Shown piece by piece: positions 12,582 to 23,619 of a stretch of DNA of 64,000 bases (within the stretch, counting starts at the first letter, position 1; every line of letters begins with the position of its first letter). The position numbers were made by a program, and so were the translations under genes. The notes beneath the pieces are model-generated. The model was not told where the DNA came from and searched no databases. It worked only from the letters and a program-made list of their open reading frames with translations. This stretch comes from Mercurialis annua (lineage: Eukaryota; Streptophyta; Magnoliopsida; Malpighiales; Euphorbiaceae): contig NC_065570.1 of NCBI RefSeq assembly GCF_937616625.2, positions 40,245,665-40,309,664 of the forward strand, read 5' to 3'.

Positions 12582-14098
12582 TGTTAGTGATATGCACTAG
12601 GTCAATCATGTTTGACCATGTTTTGACTTTATCATTTTGTTATTTATTGATTGGCAGTTTTTAGCATTTTATATTAATGATTAAAATACTTGAATGGTTA
12701 ATTCTTTCTAAGGTCATCAAGTATCTGACTTGATAGTAGAACCCTTAGGTTTAATAAAAGAATTATATACCATCTATCCCTAGTCTTAATAGAACATTGA
12801 GACTAGTATGATGTTGACTGATGATTATGTTTTACTAATCATGTATATGAGATATTAAGTCAAATCATAGGTGCTATTTGAGAAATAAGGCACTGGATGA
12901 CCCACTGTGAGAATACTACATAGATCATTGTCATAAGTAATTCTCATTACAGTTCTATTAGTATAATCCTTTGACCTTGAAATCATCATGGATTTCTACA
13001 TAGCTATTCTATATTTTGATACAGTCTTACATTATCTTTAACAGGATAATGGAATAGATTTTCATTGGATATGAAAGTAACTATGTGAGAAATGTGAGTG
13101 ATTGAGAAGGAATTTGTCCCTCATTTATTTGAGTAAGATATCTATGGGCCCCTTGAAGAAGATAGACTGATGGAAATGCATGGCCATGCTAAATGAATTG
13201 ATAAAGAGTTATCATTTTCAGTCTACTTAGAGTCAAGAAACTAATGATTGAATATTATAAGGATGACAGGAGTATGCCTTATATTCAATCTGGATACCGA
13301 GAGACAAAGGGATTAAAATATTATTGTAAATGGTTAAATCGGATTGTCGATATTCGTATAACTTGGATAGTCATAATGTCTTGCTAGAGGCCACTTATGA
13401 CTTGTGGGCTGAAATAGGGATTCCGGGCCTACTGCCAACGTTATATGAACCTACAGGGTCGCACACTAAGAACAGGCCTAAAACAGTTATGGGTTGTACA
13501 AGCCCAATGTGATTAAGTGATTAATTATTATATATATATATATAATTCGTAATATATATATATTAATTCGAAATTTAAGGATAAGTGTTTTCCTTAATTT
13601 ATTATTTTTTGGAAGATAATAAATATAGTAATTAATATATATGGATGATTATCAAAAACGGAGTTTTTGATAAACATAAACTTGTAGAATTGCAATGAGA
13701 TTGAAATTCGAATTTGTCTCAAACCGTAGTGTTGTTGTATCACTATAAATACACATTAAGCAATTGGTTTGATGATCACGAAATTCATTATTCACTAAAT
13801 CACTAAAATTCGTAATTGCTTGTGAAGCAATAGTGCTAGCACACAAGCACTAGTTTTGGCTAAGGTCTGTTCGTGTGGATACTCGTAGAGGACGCATTCT
13901 TTTGGAGGCGTTTCTGATCCGAGGCCAGGTATCACCAAAGTGAACCACCTCCTTCCTTCCTACATTGCTGTTGAATTCGACATACAAGTAAGCACTTATT
14001 CTGTTATTAATCTATTAAGTCGAATTACATGGATCTTGGTTTGGATTTTATATAAATTTTTGAAATTCCGCTGCGTTATGAACCTAAAAAACCCAACA
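12582..14098 (+). repeat. 3' LTR of copia 1
   Basis: 1517 bp with inverted ends TGTTAG and CCCAACA. It matches 35776-37278, the 5' LTR of element 2, with few differences. A TATA box TATAAATA lies at 13744-13751, giving a long U3; in element 2 this box is mutated to TTTAAATA (36951-36958). The 60-codon frames at 13330 and 36523 are chance frames within the LTR. Flank after it is GAATT; the opposite flank is lost, so the target duplication cannot be tested. Confidence 0.9.
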
Positions 14099-15953
14099 GA
14101 ATTAGCTAAATTATAATAGTATTGGGTTAAGTTTGAATGTATGAAAAATGTGTTAAATTGTAGAATATAGTGCTGTAGAAAAGCCATGTTGTGAAAACAA
14201 TATCTCACGCTATTGACCTTCAAATCAAGTTCTGTTTGTTGGGACAGAAACTTAAAGATGTTTTCCAAATATGTTTAGGGGTAAGTTTTGGCTAATTCGG
14301 ACTATAGGTTGTCCAAACAGAGCAGAACAATTTGTCGCGCGTAACAGTTCTGCGATTGTGGACATCCCAAGTTATTACTTATGGGCTAGTTTCGGACATC
14401 TTCGGGTGCGAGATTTAGTCCGAGACCTCAACAAAAGTTGTAGGTGACATTCTGAACTTTAAGAATGTTGGTTTCGTTTATAGGTGGGACTATTCAATGG
14501 TTAGAAAACGTAGTCGATTTAGGAGTCGATAATATGACAAGTAAAGTACTTGTTATTGTCGAGTCTATGTGTTTATCGAGTTAAATCTTAACTCAATATC
14601 TATATGAATTGTCCTGGGTTCGACAAGGCAACCTATTAGCATACAAGGGGCTCGGGGAGCTTACGCTATAAATCAAAGATTATGGATTAGCAAGCCGTGA
14701 GTTTATAAATGTTGACATTTGACGTATTAAATGTGCATTACTTTTAAATGCAAACTATTTATGTCAACTTCATAATCATTACTTTTAGTGTTAAAATGTT
14801 TTATGTAAAATGCATACATCATTGGTTTTAAACCAATATAGATCCGATGAAACGAGCTTTCCTATTGAGCGGTAATAGGAACTGTGTGATCATCATTTAA
14901 GCTTAACCAGTTTGAAGTACTTCATTTGTGCAACAATATGACGTTGTGTGGTGTGATATGAGTCTGACATTGTGTTGTGTGACCTAGCATGAGATAACCC
15001 AGTTGAATGACCTCGGGACTCCTGGCTAGAATATTGGTGTGATCTGAGTTTGACGTTGTGTGGTGTGACCTAGCATGAGATAGCCCGGTTGAATAACCTT
15101 GGGACTCATGGCTAGAATATAGCTTGACTGATTTATCTCGAGTTTATTTGTTTTGTGTTTGTGTTTTGTGGGATATAAAGAAATGTACTACATGGTCAGG
15201 AAACTCGGTTGAATTATCCCGAGACTAAGCCATAAGGATTATGATAAGGGTAACAAGGATTTGTGCAAGATCAAGTTGGAATCATCAGGATTCAACTGAA
15301 GCATTAAGGTTTCATCTGGAGACTTGTATTCAAACGCATGTGTAAAACTGTTTATGCATTATTTAGTTTTGTATACTCATTTGAAAATTATGAACTTCCT
15401 CAGTGTCGATTGATTCCCCCACAGTGTTTCGTTTCAGGTGAAAGTGTCTGAAGTGCCAAACTTCCATTTTTGTTCCAGATGTCTTTAAGTACAGTAAAGA
15501 GGAGTCAATCAGTAGTGCTGCAGGTCGTCAAGTCCTAGTCTAGATGGTATGGATAGTCTGTCAAACAGCTTCAAAGATATTTTGTAACTCTGATATATGG
15601 TATATGTACTTTCATAGTTTATGAAAACTATGTTTTAACCGTTTGATTTATTTACCAATTACCTATAAATGAAATTGGTTATGATTATGATTTGTATAAG
15701 TTGAAACAGGGCATTGCTTGATATGCGATATCGCTTTATAAGACACTGGTTTCAAAAACTAAATTGTTTGGTATCAGTTTTGAAAAGACGTTGGTATACG
15801 TCAAACCTCGAAAGGTTTTATGAAAGGTTTTATGTTTTGACTGATGGAATGTTTGCTAAAAAAATATACGTGTTTTTATAGGCTTGCTACGGGTTTTAGA
15901 ACTACCATTTCCATTTCCTAGCGCCGGTCGTGGCCCGAGATTTTGGTTCGTGA
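14099..15953 (+). repeat. Gypsy LTR G2, 3' part
   Basis: Begins at the copia 1 insertion and ends with the family terminal block (GCTTGCTACGGG ... GTTCGTGACA). It contains the hairpin island near 14846-14900 and three loose copies of the ACTCGGTTGAA motif (about 14997, 15080, 15207). The 14150-14500 part resembles 52900-53200, so G2 and the LTR pieces at 50020-53740 belong to related subfamilies. Its 5' part is not in the expected place to the left of copia 1, so copia 1 and its left flank have been rearranged. Confidence 0.75.
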
Positions 15954-16249
15954 CAATATCAGTTCAATGTTTAGATTCATAACCCATTGCTCATTTGTGA
16001 TTGAGGTTTATCAATACCTAGGTTTGAAATTGTCACCAAGATTAAACTAGGAACTACTGCAGCTATTGGATTCAAGTCATGTCTCCTCACATATTCTTAG
16101 GTCTCATAGGTTCTCAGCCATCCCTTTAGGATATAAGACTGCGATATACGCGTGCTTATGGTCTTAACGATTGGACATTGATGCTTGAATAGCACACATG
16201 AAACAACGTGGAATATTGTTGGAGTCATACGACAGTAGTATGAGGGCAA
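15954..16249 (+). mobile_element. Leader of the G2 gypsy element, first piece
   Basis: Follows the LTR end immediately. The first bases (ATATCAGTTCAATG) look like a decayed tRNA primer-binding site. The segment is homologous to 44437-44739 after LTR G3, sharing AGGAACTACTG, TTCGAGTCATGTCTC-like and CTCAGCCATCC blocks, and shows how a leader of this family should look. It is cut by the minus-strand gypsy element; GGCAA at 16245-16249 is the target duplication. Continues at 32353. Confidence 0.75.
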
Positions 16250-18668
16250 TGTCACGACCCAAATGATTGAGCCGAGACCCGCGCTAGGGAATGGGAGTGG
16301 TAGCTCCAAAACCTGTAGCGAGTCTAAATTACCAAAATCTTTTTCGCAAAATATAACACGTATACGAACGGAAGCAAACACATATATCATATATTCAAAT
16401 ATTTACATTAACTATTCTGGTAACCTCGTGGGCTCTAGTTACCGTATCATGTACGAACTGCCCTCATGGTACTACATACACAAGCTAGTGTAACTATCCA
16501 TATCACCGGCATCTGGTGCCGTGAACAAAGCATATCATATGTAGCTTACCAAAAATATATAAACAAAGACAGCAAGTAAAACATATAACCAAAATGTACT
16601 GCTGTCAAGCTACGACTCTGTCGACACAGGACCACTACTGCAGCGCTACGGAAGTCAAGAAACTATACATGTACAGCTGACTTCTGGATCCCGAAAATGA
16701 CCTCTAGCTAGGTCCAGACACTAAGCACCTGAAAGACATCAAAAGTGAGGGGTCAGTATTTTGGAAAATACTGAGTGAGCATGCATTTTACTAACGGAAT
16801 TATTATAAAAACATAACATCACATTTTAAATAAGCATTAATATAAAAATACATATAAACAAGTATTTAATCCGTTCGAAATTAAAATCCTGTAACATGAC
16901 ACGACTTACTAATATTCAAATCAAAATGATCCATATGGTCCGACCCAGGAGCTATTCTGACTCAACCACGTCAGCCGCGACCAATCTCTTAATCCCAAAG
17001 TGTGGGTCCAACCCACTAGATACAGGGCTCAGGTTACTTTAACTGAGTTCTCGCTCGGATCGCATTCATATATCCAACTTTGAAATTCGTATTCATAATC
17101 ATATCATGAATTTATATCAAATCATTTCTCATAGTCAGACACTGTAGACCGAGTCAATTACTGGTGATCACACAGCCTATTGACACCAATAACTAGCTAG
17201 TTTCTTAGGATCTCATACTAATTTTTCGTACTTGAAGTCAATAGGAATATATAATAATCCAGCAAATCATAATGCGATGCGTTTAAATAATGATATGTAT
17301 AAGATATAATATCAAATAACATAGATAAATAATACGCGAAAGTAAAGTGCAACTCACTATGACCGCTATCCAATCTATAATGAGGTCGATGTGGTAATAT
17401 GCTCGTGCTAGCCCACGTCTACTAACCTCGCTGCTCGCTGATACGTCTGATAAAAAGTTTAATAGTTAGACGTGAATTTCGTGTTTGTATGAGTAATGCT
17501 TTAAAGTGTAAGGTTTTAGGTTTCATTCTTATTATTAAATATGAATTTGATAACCCTTAGTTGTATTTACGACTTAGCCAATATCGCTACTCGTATTCGA
17601 GAATCATATAACTTTCTTAACGTTTTTCTTATTTCTAATCACATAAAACGTCGAGCTAAAGTCTTACTTTTTAAGTTTATCGGGGTCCTTAATTTACCAT
17701 TAGGGTTTAATGTCCGAAAATATCAAATACCTAGGTCAAAACACGGTCCATATGCATACTTGTGCATTTGGGTGCACGTTCGTACTCCTCGGCTGGTGCA
17801 CGTTCGTGCCCCTCAGCTGGTGCACGTTCGTGAACCAAGTTCACAGCCACTGGAAATCCGATTTCCGGGGCTTTCTGACAATCTCGATGTTATCAACACC
17901 TCACACTCAAAATTCGTATCTCCGTTTTTATTAGAACGCTAAAACGATCTCAAAACATCGAATTCAACATTAATATGCTAATTCCACCAAAACAGCCAAT
18001 AAACTACTAATTCCGCACCAAATGTCGTCCTCTTACCTTGATTCGAAGATGAGGATGGATAGAGCCTTCGATTTCGAAGAAATAGGCGCGAAAAACACTT
18101 GAAACAGACGTCAAACGGAGAAACGGCGAGCGATCGACAGTGAGGAACGATGAAAGCACGAGGAAAGGACGAAAGCTTCTGGAGGATTCTTCCTTCTTCT
18201 AACTCATATCATTCTCTATATATATCATGGTCAAAGTCCCACTTTGGTCATTGTTCTCTTCATTTGTTACAAATTAACCTTTAAACTTTTCTTTTGCTCA
18301 ATTTAATCCATAACCAAATCAATTAATACTTTAATCATAATATATACGTATTATTTATATCTAATAAATAATACAACCCGAGAATTTATATTTTCCCCTC
18401 AAAACATTCCTGAGACGTAATTGGCTAATTTACCACTTTAGTCACTGAACTCTATTTTGGGACTTTTCGTGACATTTTTCCTTTTAATTCCAATTCTAAC
18501 TTTAGAACTGAAATATAACATTAAATTCTTCGCAATAATCTTTCCGAACCCGACCTACTAAAACTTTATTTATTTTAATTTCTCGAAAACGTTTCCAATA
18601 TTGCCACTCCAGCGACTAATCACTTGACACGTGGTCCAGTTGAATAATTTAAACTTTTGGGTATTACA
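16250..18668 (-). repeat. 3' LTR of the LARD-like element
   Basis: 2419 bp, read on the minus strand from TGTAATACCC to the terminal block ending GGGTCGTGACA. Minus-strand landmarks in order: TATATATA near 18216-18225, CAAG|GTAAGA splice donor at 18037/18036, three GGTGCACGTTCGT copies at about 17770-17835, hairpin island at 17155-17220. The shared parts differ from the 5' LTR by roughly 6-10% by eye. The 1610 bp at 16355-17964 are absent from the 5' LTR. Confidence 0.9.
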
Positions 18669-18681
18669 TTCTTCCCCCCTG
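18669..18681 (-). other. Polypurine tract of the LARD-like element
   Basis: Minus strand reads CAGGGGGGAAGAA directly before LTR start TGTAATACCC. Just upstream (minus) ATTCGAGGACGAATT resembles the end of gypsy pol regions. Confidence 0.85.
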
Positions 18682-21557
18682 ATAAAAATTCGTCCTCGAA
18701 TTTTCATATAACTTGTGGAAATCTTAAAATTGTTCTTATGTCTTCCTTGACGTATATTACTACTTATCAGTCGTAGTTTCTTCTTTTACTTTAACTGTGA
18801 ACTTTTCATTTTGACTATTTACTTGTGACTGTGACGTTGTACTCATCGTTGGTCTATCATCTATTCTACTTGTAGAATCTTTCCACCATTACGTAATTGA
18901 GAATCGTTTCATCGTTATTTTTGTTCAATCCTTCGCTTTTTCAATAAAGCATAGCTTTAAGTATGTCTTCTAATTTATAGTTCATGTATCATCATTGTCT
19001 GGTCTGAACTTCCTCTTTTGACTATCATTAATCATTGATTAATATTATCTCGATCTATTGTTTCATCCTTGGTAGTCATTATATTATTTTCCGCCTCTTT
19101 TATACATGAGTAGTCACGACGTATCGTTCACCTCCTTAATGACAGACTTACTTTACTTATGCCACTGTAAGTATTCACTTTTATAATTATAAATCTGTAA
19201 TTATAATCTTTGCTGTTGTGCCTTGTCATTATTCTCTTTCCCTTAGTGGTTTCTTCCATCCGTTACTTTTCTCTTTCATTATCTGACACTTAGTTTCCTT
19301 ATCAGTCAATTCTTTTCAGATTGTAATTATTTATCACCATCACTATTCCTTGGTGAGTTGGATTCGATAAACTTTCTATTATCTTTAATCTCCCTTTTTC
19401 CTCCTTCTTCAAGCTATTATGAGTTTTGTGTTGCTTTGTTCGCAGGGGACCGTTCATCGTTGCTTTAAACATTACACTTTACGCTGATCTTGATTATGTA
19501 GCTTGTACAGCTGCCTTTGTTTACCGATACTACCCGTATTTTCATCTCTTTTATTTCTCTTTATTTGATCCTTTATAGATTATCTTGAGTCTCCTATTAA
19601 CTCATTAGTCAAGACTATCTTTCCTTTACGTCACGATTCCTTATTCATGTTGATTTCATAAGAATTTCATATGTTTTTTTAACATTTAACTTTCTCGAGA
19701 ATCTTTCCTACTTGCTAGAATTCACTTAACTTCACTCTTACTTTTAAGTTTTAGCTGATCCAATAGATCTTTAATGACTTATCTACTTTTGTACTTAAGT
19801 TGTCCTGAATCTGACATTTCTATAAGTTTTCATCACATTCCTCCTGGTGACTTCTCTTTGTGGTGTAAACAATTGAAATTTTTTGATTAAGACTTCTCAT
19901 CCTTCCTTGCAAATGCTTGTTTTACTGTACTCTTACCTTTGTCGAGTAATCAGCTTCATACTCATTACAATCATCCTTACACTATCTCCCACCTTCTTCT
20001 TGAAGTGTTTCAGGTTACTCGTAACGTATAAGTTATACTTATCCTTACAAATTCCAGAATTAGGGAGTAGTCTTAATTTCATTATCCCGCATACTTTATG
20101 CTTCTTTAGTACTTATAACATAGTTCTAATTATCCTTTAATTGACTTGACTCCTTGTTCCATCATCGGGTTTTATCCTTGTAATTTTTAGAACCTTCACT
20201 TTTCTTATCATCTTACGAAGTTCCTAGAGTGTATACGTGTCCTATCACGCTTCCTTTCATGCTTCTTGTCATCCTTACGTTTACTGATGCATATATCTAC
20301 ATGCATTACCTTTATCTTTATACTAGGGTGCTTCAACTTAACTTTCCTCCTTTCTGTTTATGTAGCTTATAACTCCTGATACTGGTATTGATGAGGTTAC
20401 ATATACTTAGGGCATTACTTGATATTCATCATATAATATAATTTATCTCTTATTCTTTTAAACTTCGAGTCTTATATAATACAAAATCATCTTCTCCGTC
20501 ATTTTATATCTTTTATTTTCCTTCCTCTGATGAAATTTTCAGTCGTTGCATCCCCCATCTTGATATAAGGATAAGTATTGTATCCTCCAGATGTTGCTAG
20601 TGCATTACATCCTGATCGCCTATGCCTTTCGGCATTTAATTCTTATTCGCATCCCTTCTTAACTTCGTTAGTCTTTATTACGATCTAGCATTAATATGGC
20701 TTAATTCTTTTATTGGTGTTTATTTTACAAGTTTCAATTGTAGTTATTAAGAATCTTTTATTACTTGTCACAGAGTTGTACGTCTGAGTTTACTCACAAA
20801 TCAAAACGATTTCAAAAACATCTTTTGGCTGGCCAGCTCTTTGATCCGTCTTTCAATTCAAACATTTTTCATAAAAATCGTTTGAAATCGTTAGTACAAC
20901 TGTAGCTCAGAGTGATGACACCTCTCATCACTGAAGAGTTGCTCGAAATCACGTTTTCTTTATCGTTGTAAAGATATGATGTATGATCTACGTTTTGAAA
21001 ATCAATTTTTTATACATTCCTAACGTGATTATGTCATGCCATATGCGATGTCTCAGCACAATTGTACTTTCTTTTTAAAATTATACAACTTTCATACTTT
21101 TCGTAATACGTAAGTTTACTCTAGGTTGTACACTCTGCGACAATTTAACGGCTTTTCTCTATTATTATTGGGTACATTACTAATTTTAATATAGCCGTTA
21201 CTTTCTAACGCTTCCTGAGCATCCTTATATTAACACCACTCCTTTTTCATCTCTCCGATAACTCAATTCAGTCTAATGCTTCTTATAGCCGTAATCACTA
21301 TATTCATTTCTTCAATCTACTTGCATCATATCATTTACAAGTACAAGTATTGATCATCCACATCGATTCTTCCTTAGTAATCCACCTTTTCCTTCATGAC
21401 TTCTAGAACGTAATATAGGGATTATGTTCGCGATTACTGTATTATATGTTGTTTATTAAGCTATTGTTTTTGTAAGTTATGTATATATATTCTTTTATTA
21501 AGCGCGTTATCAGCGATGTCTCTCCTTATAGCCATTAGCTACACGAGGTGCTATCCT
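18682..21557 (-). other. 3' internal region of the LARD-like element, non-coding
   Basis: About 2.9 kb with no frame longer than about 85 codons on either strand. The sense (minus) strand is strongly purine-rich; the plus strand shows long runs of C and T. No reverse transcriptase or integrase signature was recognised. Bases 21553-21557 (ATCCT) are one copy of the target duplication of copia 3. Confidence 0.6.
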
Positions 21558-22008
21558 TGTTAGCGCAGCGGGACGCGAGGGTCCTAATCGTATATTTCAA
21601 TTCAAAATCGAAATTCCAACAATCCGGATCCTAAAGTTGATCATATCAACAACAAATGGATCGTCGTATCATTTAGTAATTAAAGCACGCATCTAGGAAT
21701 CGTAAGAAGAATACCTATGTCGATTCTCCAACGATTCTTGTAGTCCCGAAAGTACGGCGACCTCAAGCTCGTCCACACGAGTATGCGTCCGATTGAATCC
21801 TCGCTTTGATGTAATCCGCAAGAATTCCTCTTGCCGAGCAGCCCTAAGCTCAAACTCTCGCCGGGATTACGTCCTTGCTCGGATGTATGAAAAACGTCGT
21901 CAAGTTTTTCCCGTGATTGATGACTACTTGAACTCCTTCAAGTGCTTTCTCTCTCTACAACTTTGTAGTGAGATGTGTGTTGTCTGTTAAATGAGCAAAG
22001 GCAACCTC

Positions 22009-22016
22009 TATTTATA
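22009..22016 (-). promoter_or_regulatory. TATA box in the 3' LTR of copia 3
   Basis: Minus strand reads CCTATAAATAGAGG around this site; the same box is in the 5' LTR at 28606-28613, where it would drive element transcription. Repeat arrays lie 25-400 bp upstream. Confidence 0.75.
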
Positions 22017-22040
22017 GGGTAGAGCTTCGCTTAAGAATGC

Positions 22041-22224
22041 AACACCTCACATGCTAGGTGTCACACAGCAAGCAAAGGTTTTGCCACCATTCGACACCTC
22101 ACATGCTAGGTGTCACACACCAAGCATAGGTGTTACAACCATCTGACACATCACATGCTAGGTGTCACAATCAAGCATAGGTGTTGCCACCTTCTGACAG
22201 GCCGGATGCTAGGTGTCACACACA
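22041..22224 (-). repeat. 52-bp repeat array in copia 3 LTR
   Basis: Units start at about 22041, 22093, 22145 and 22196 (the last incomplete). Each carries CACCTCACATGCTAGGTG or a variant, an inverted repeat CACCT...AGGTG, and most carry AGCATAGGTGTTGCCACC. The same array is at 28638-28820 in the other LTR. Confidence 0.85.
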
Positions 22225-22235
22225 GAGACATACAT

Positions 22236-22408
22236 GACATCATCACATGACATCATCACGTGACATCATCACATGACATCATCACGTGACATCATCACGT
22301 GACATCATTGTGACATCATCACATGACATCATCGTGACATCATCACATGACATCATCTTGACATCATCACATGACATCATCGTGACATCATCACATGACA
22401 TCATCATA
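22236..22408 (-). repeat. GACATCATC minisatellite in 3' LTR of copia 3
   Basis: Fourteen units of 11-13 bp, GACATCATCACAT alternating with GACATCATCGT or similar. Junctions create CACGTG three times, and each unit has TGACATCA. The 5' LTR has ten units (28831-28955), which explains the 50-bp length difference between the LTRs. Confidence 0.9.
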
Positions 22409-23608
22409 TTAACTTGGATAAAATACAATTAGGTGCCTACTAATTTATAACTCTTACAAATTAATCCCTAATTTATACTTGTTTTTCATCTTAGATTAAT
22501 TTCCGAGATATGCTAGTATCTATATGAAATCGATCTCTCGTAAACTCAATCGGTTGCACACCCTTTTTTGTGTGACTAACTAGGTTCACATCTATATGGC
22601 AACGAGAGTCATAAGAAACGCCTTTCTTATATTAAATAATTAAATCCCATTAATTATTAATTCTCGTAGATCGTGAGTGACGTCTAGCAACATATCACGA
22701 CCCCCAAATAGATATGAATGTTTCGATGCATTATTTATGAACCAATGTTCATAATTACCGTACACTCAAAATTCCTTTCATCTTAGATTCCAATCTCGAC
22801 TAGTGTCACAGTTAAGTCAAACACTGTTTGTCTTGATCATATGACCTCATCTCTCAAATCTAATTCTTGATAAATATGACTTCCACTAGAAACAACTTTC
22901 TAAGTAAGTCATATACACCTGCGTAGGTTTTATCATCCATCAAGAACAATTCGAGATAGCATAGAATCTTGTCTCCATTCATCCAGAGTGATGAATCCTT
23001 TCTAGGTTAAACCCCTATCTCCATATACAACTAATTAGAGCCAACACATCCCGCGGCCCTAGCTCATGAAAGATCTAGGGTTAAGGAGTATCAAACTCTA
23101 ATCACCTATATACAAGATAGTGTCACCGCAAGTCAAAGGACATATGTACAATTATGAACTAGATGACATTAAACTGACTTTGATGAATTACCATGAATAA
23201 GTCATCTAGAGTCACTTGTTCGACTCATTCAACACCTTGAGTGTCCACATGTTTATTCTGATCCCCATCAAGTAGTATGAGACTCACTACTTCCTATAAT
23301 TAGTAACTCTTTACTAATCAGGAGAATAAACAGAGGTGACGATCTTTCCGGGATAATGCGATGCCCTTATTTGCAGGACCCCATTGATCGTGAACGGTTA
23401 TTTAGATCACTTGTATAATAGAACCTGTCACTCATATTCTTAACACCTTAAGAATAGATTCTATCACAATGTGATAAGGACAATATGTAATAAATAAACA
23501 CTTAGTTGATGAGACACTTAGTTCAAATAAAACATATATATCATTGCCAATGGGATTAGTTCTTCAAATATACACGATTAAATGGCCCTGGGGCACATAC
23601 TACAAACA

Positions 23609-23619
23609 ATCTCCCACTT
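23609..23619 (-). other. Polypurine tract of copia 3
   Basis: Minus strand AAGTGGGAGAT just before the LTR start, identical to the tract of copia 1. Confidence 0.85.

Larger units (their letters stand above)
7855..14098 (+). mobile_element. Ty1/copia element 1, lacking its 5' LTR
   Basis: Contains leader, gag-pol relic, polypurine tract and 3' LTR of a copia retrotransposon. The left end lies abruptly inside the GC-rich leader that follows the LTR in the sister copy (37279-37376), so the 5' LTR and primer-binding site are gone. The element inserted in gypsy LTR G2, whose remaining part starts at 14099. It is closely similar to element 2 (35776-41286) along all shared sequence. Confidence 0.9.
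21558..23608 (-). repeat. 3' LTR of copia 3
   Basis: Read on the minus strand from TGTTTGTAGTATG (23608) to GCGCTAACA (21558). U3 contains a minisatellite (22236-22408) and 52-bp repeats (22041-22224); a TATA box TATAAATA lies on the minus strand at 22009-22016, followed by AGAGG. The 65-codon frame at 21793 is a chance frame in the LTR. Confidence 0.93.

Noticed and set aside
17541..17942. 133-codon plus-strand frame
   Set aside because: Lies antisense in the LARD 3' LTR, with repeats translating as VHVRAPQL units from the GTGCAC array.
22236..22408. Regular short repeats that could suggest a CRISPR array
   Set aside because: Units are 11-13 bp with no unique spacers, lie in both LTRs of a plant retroelement, and the window is eukaryotic.
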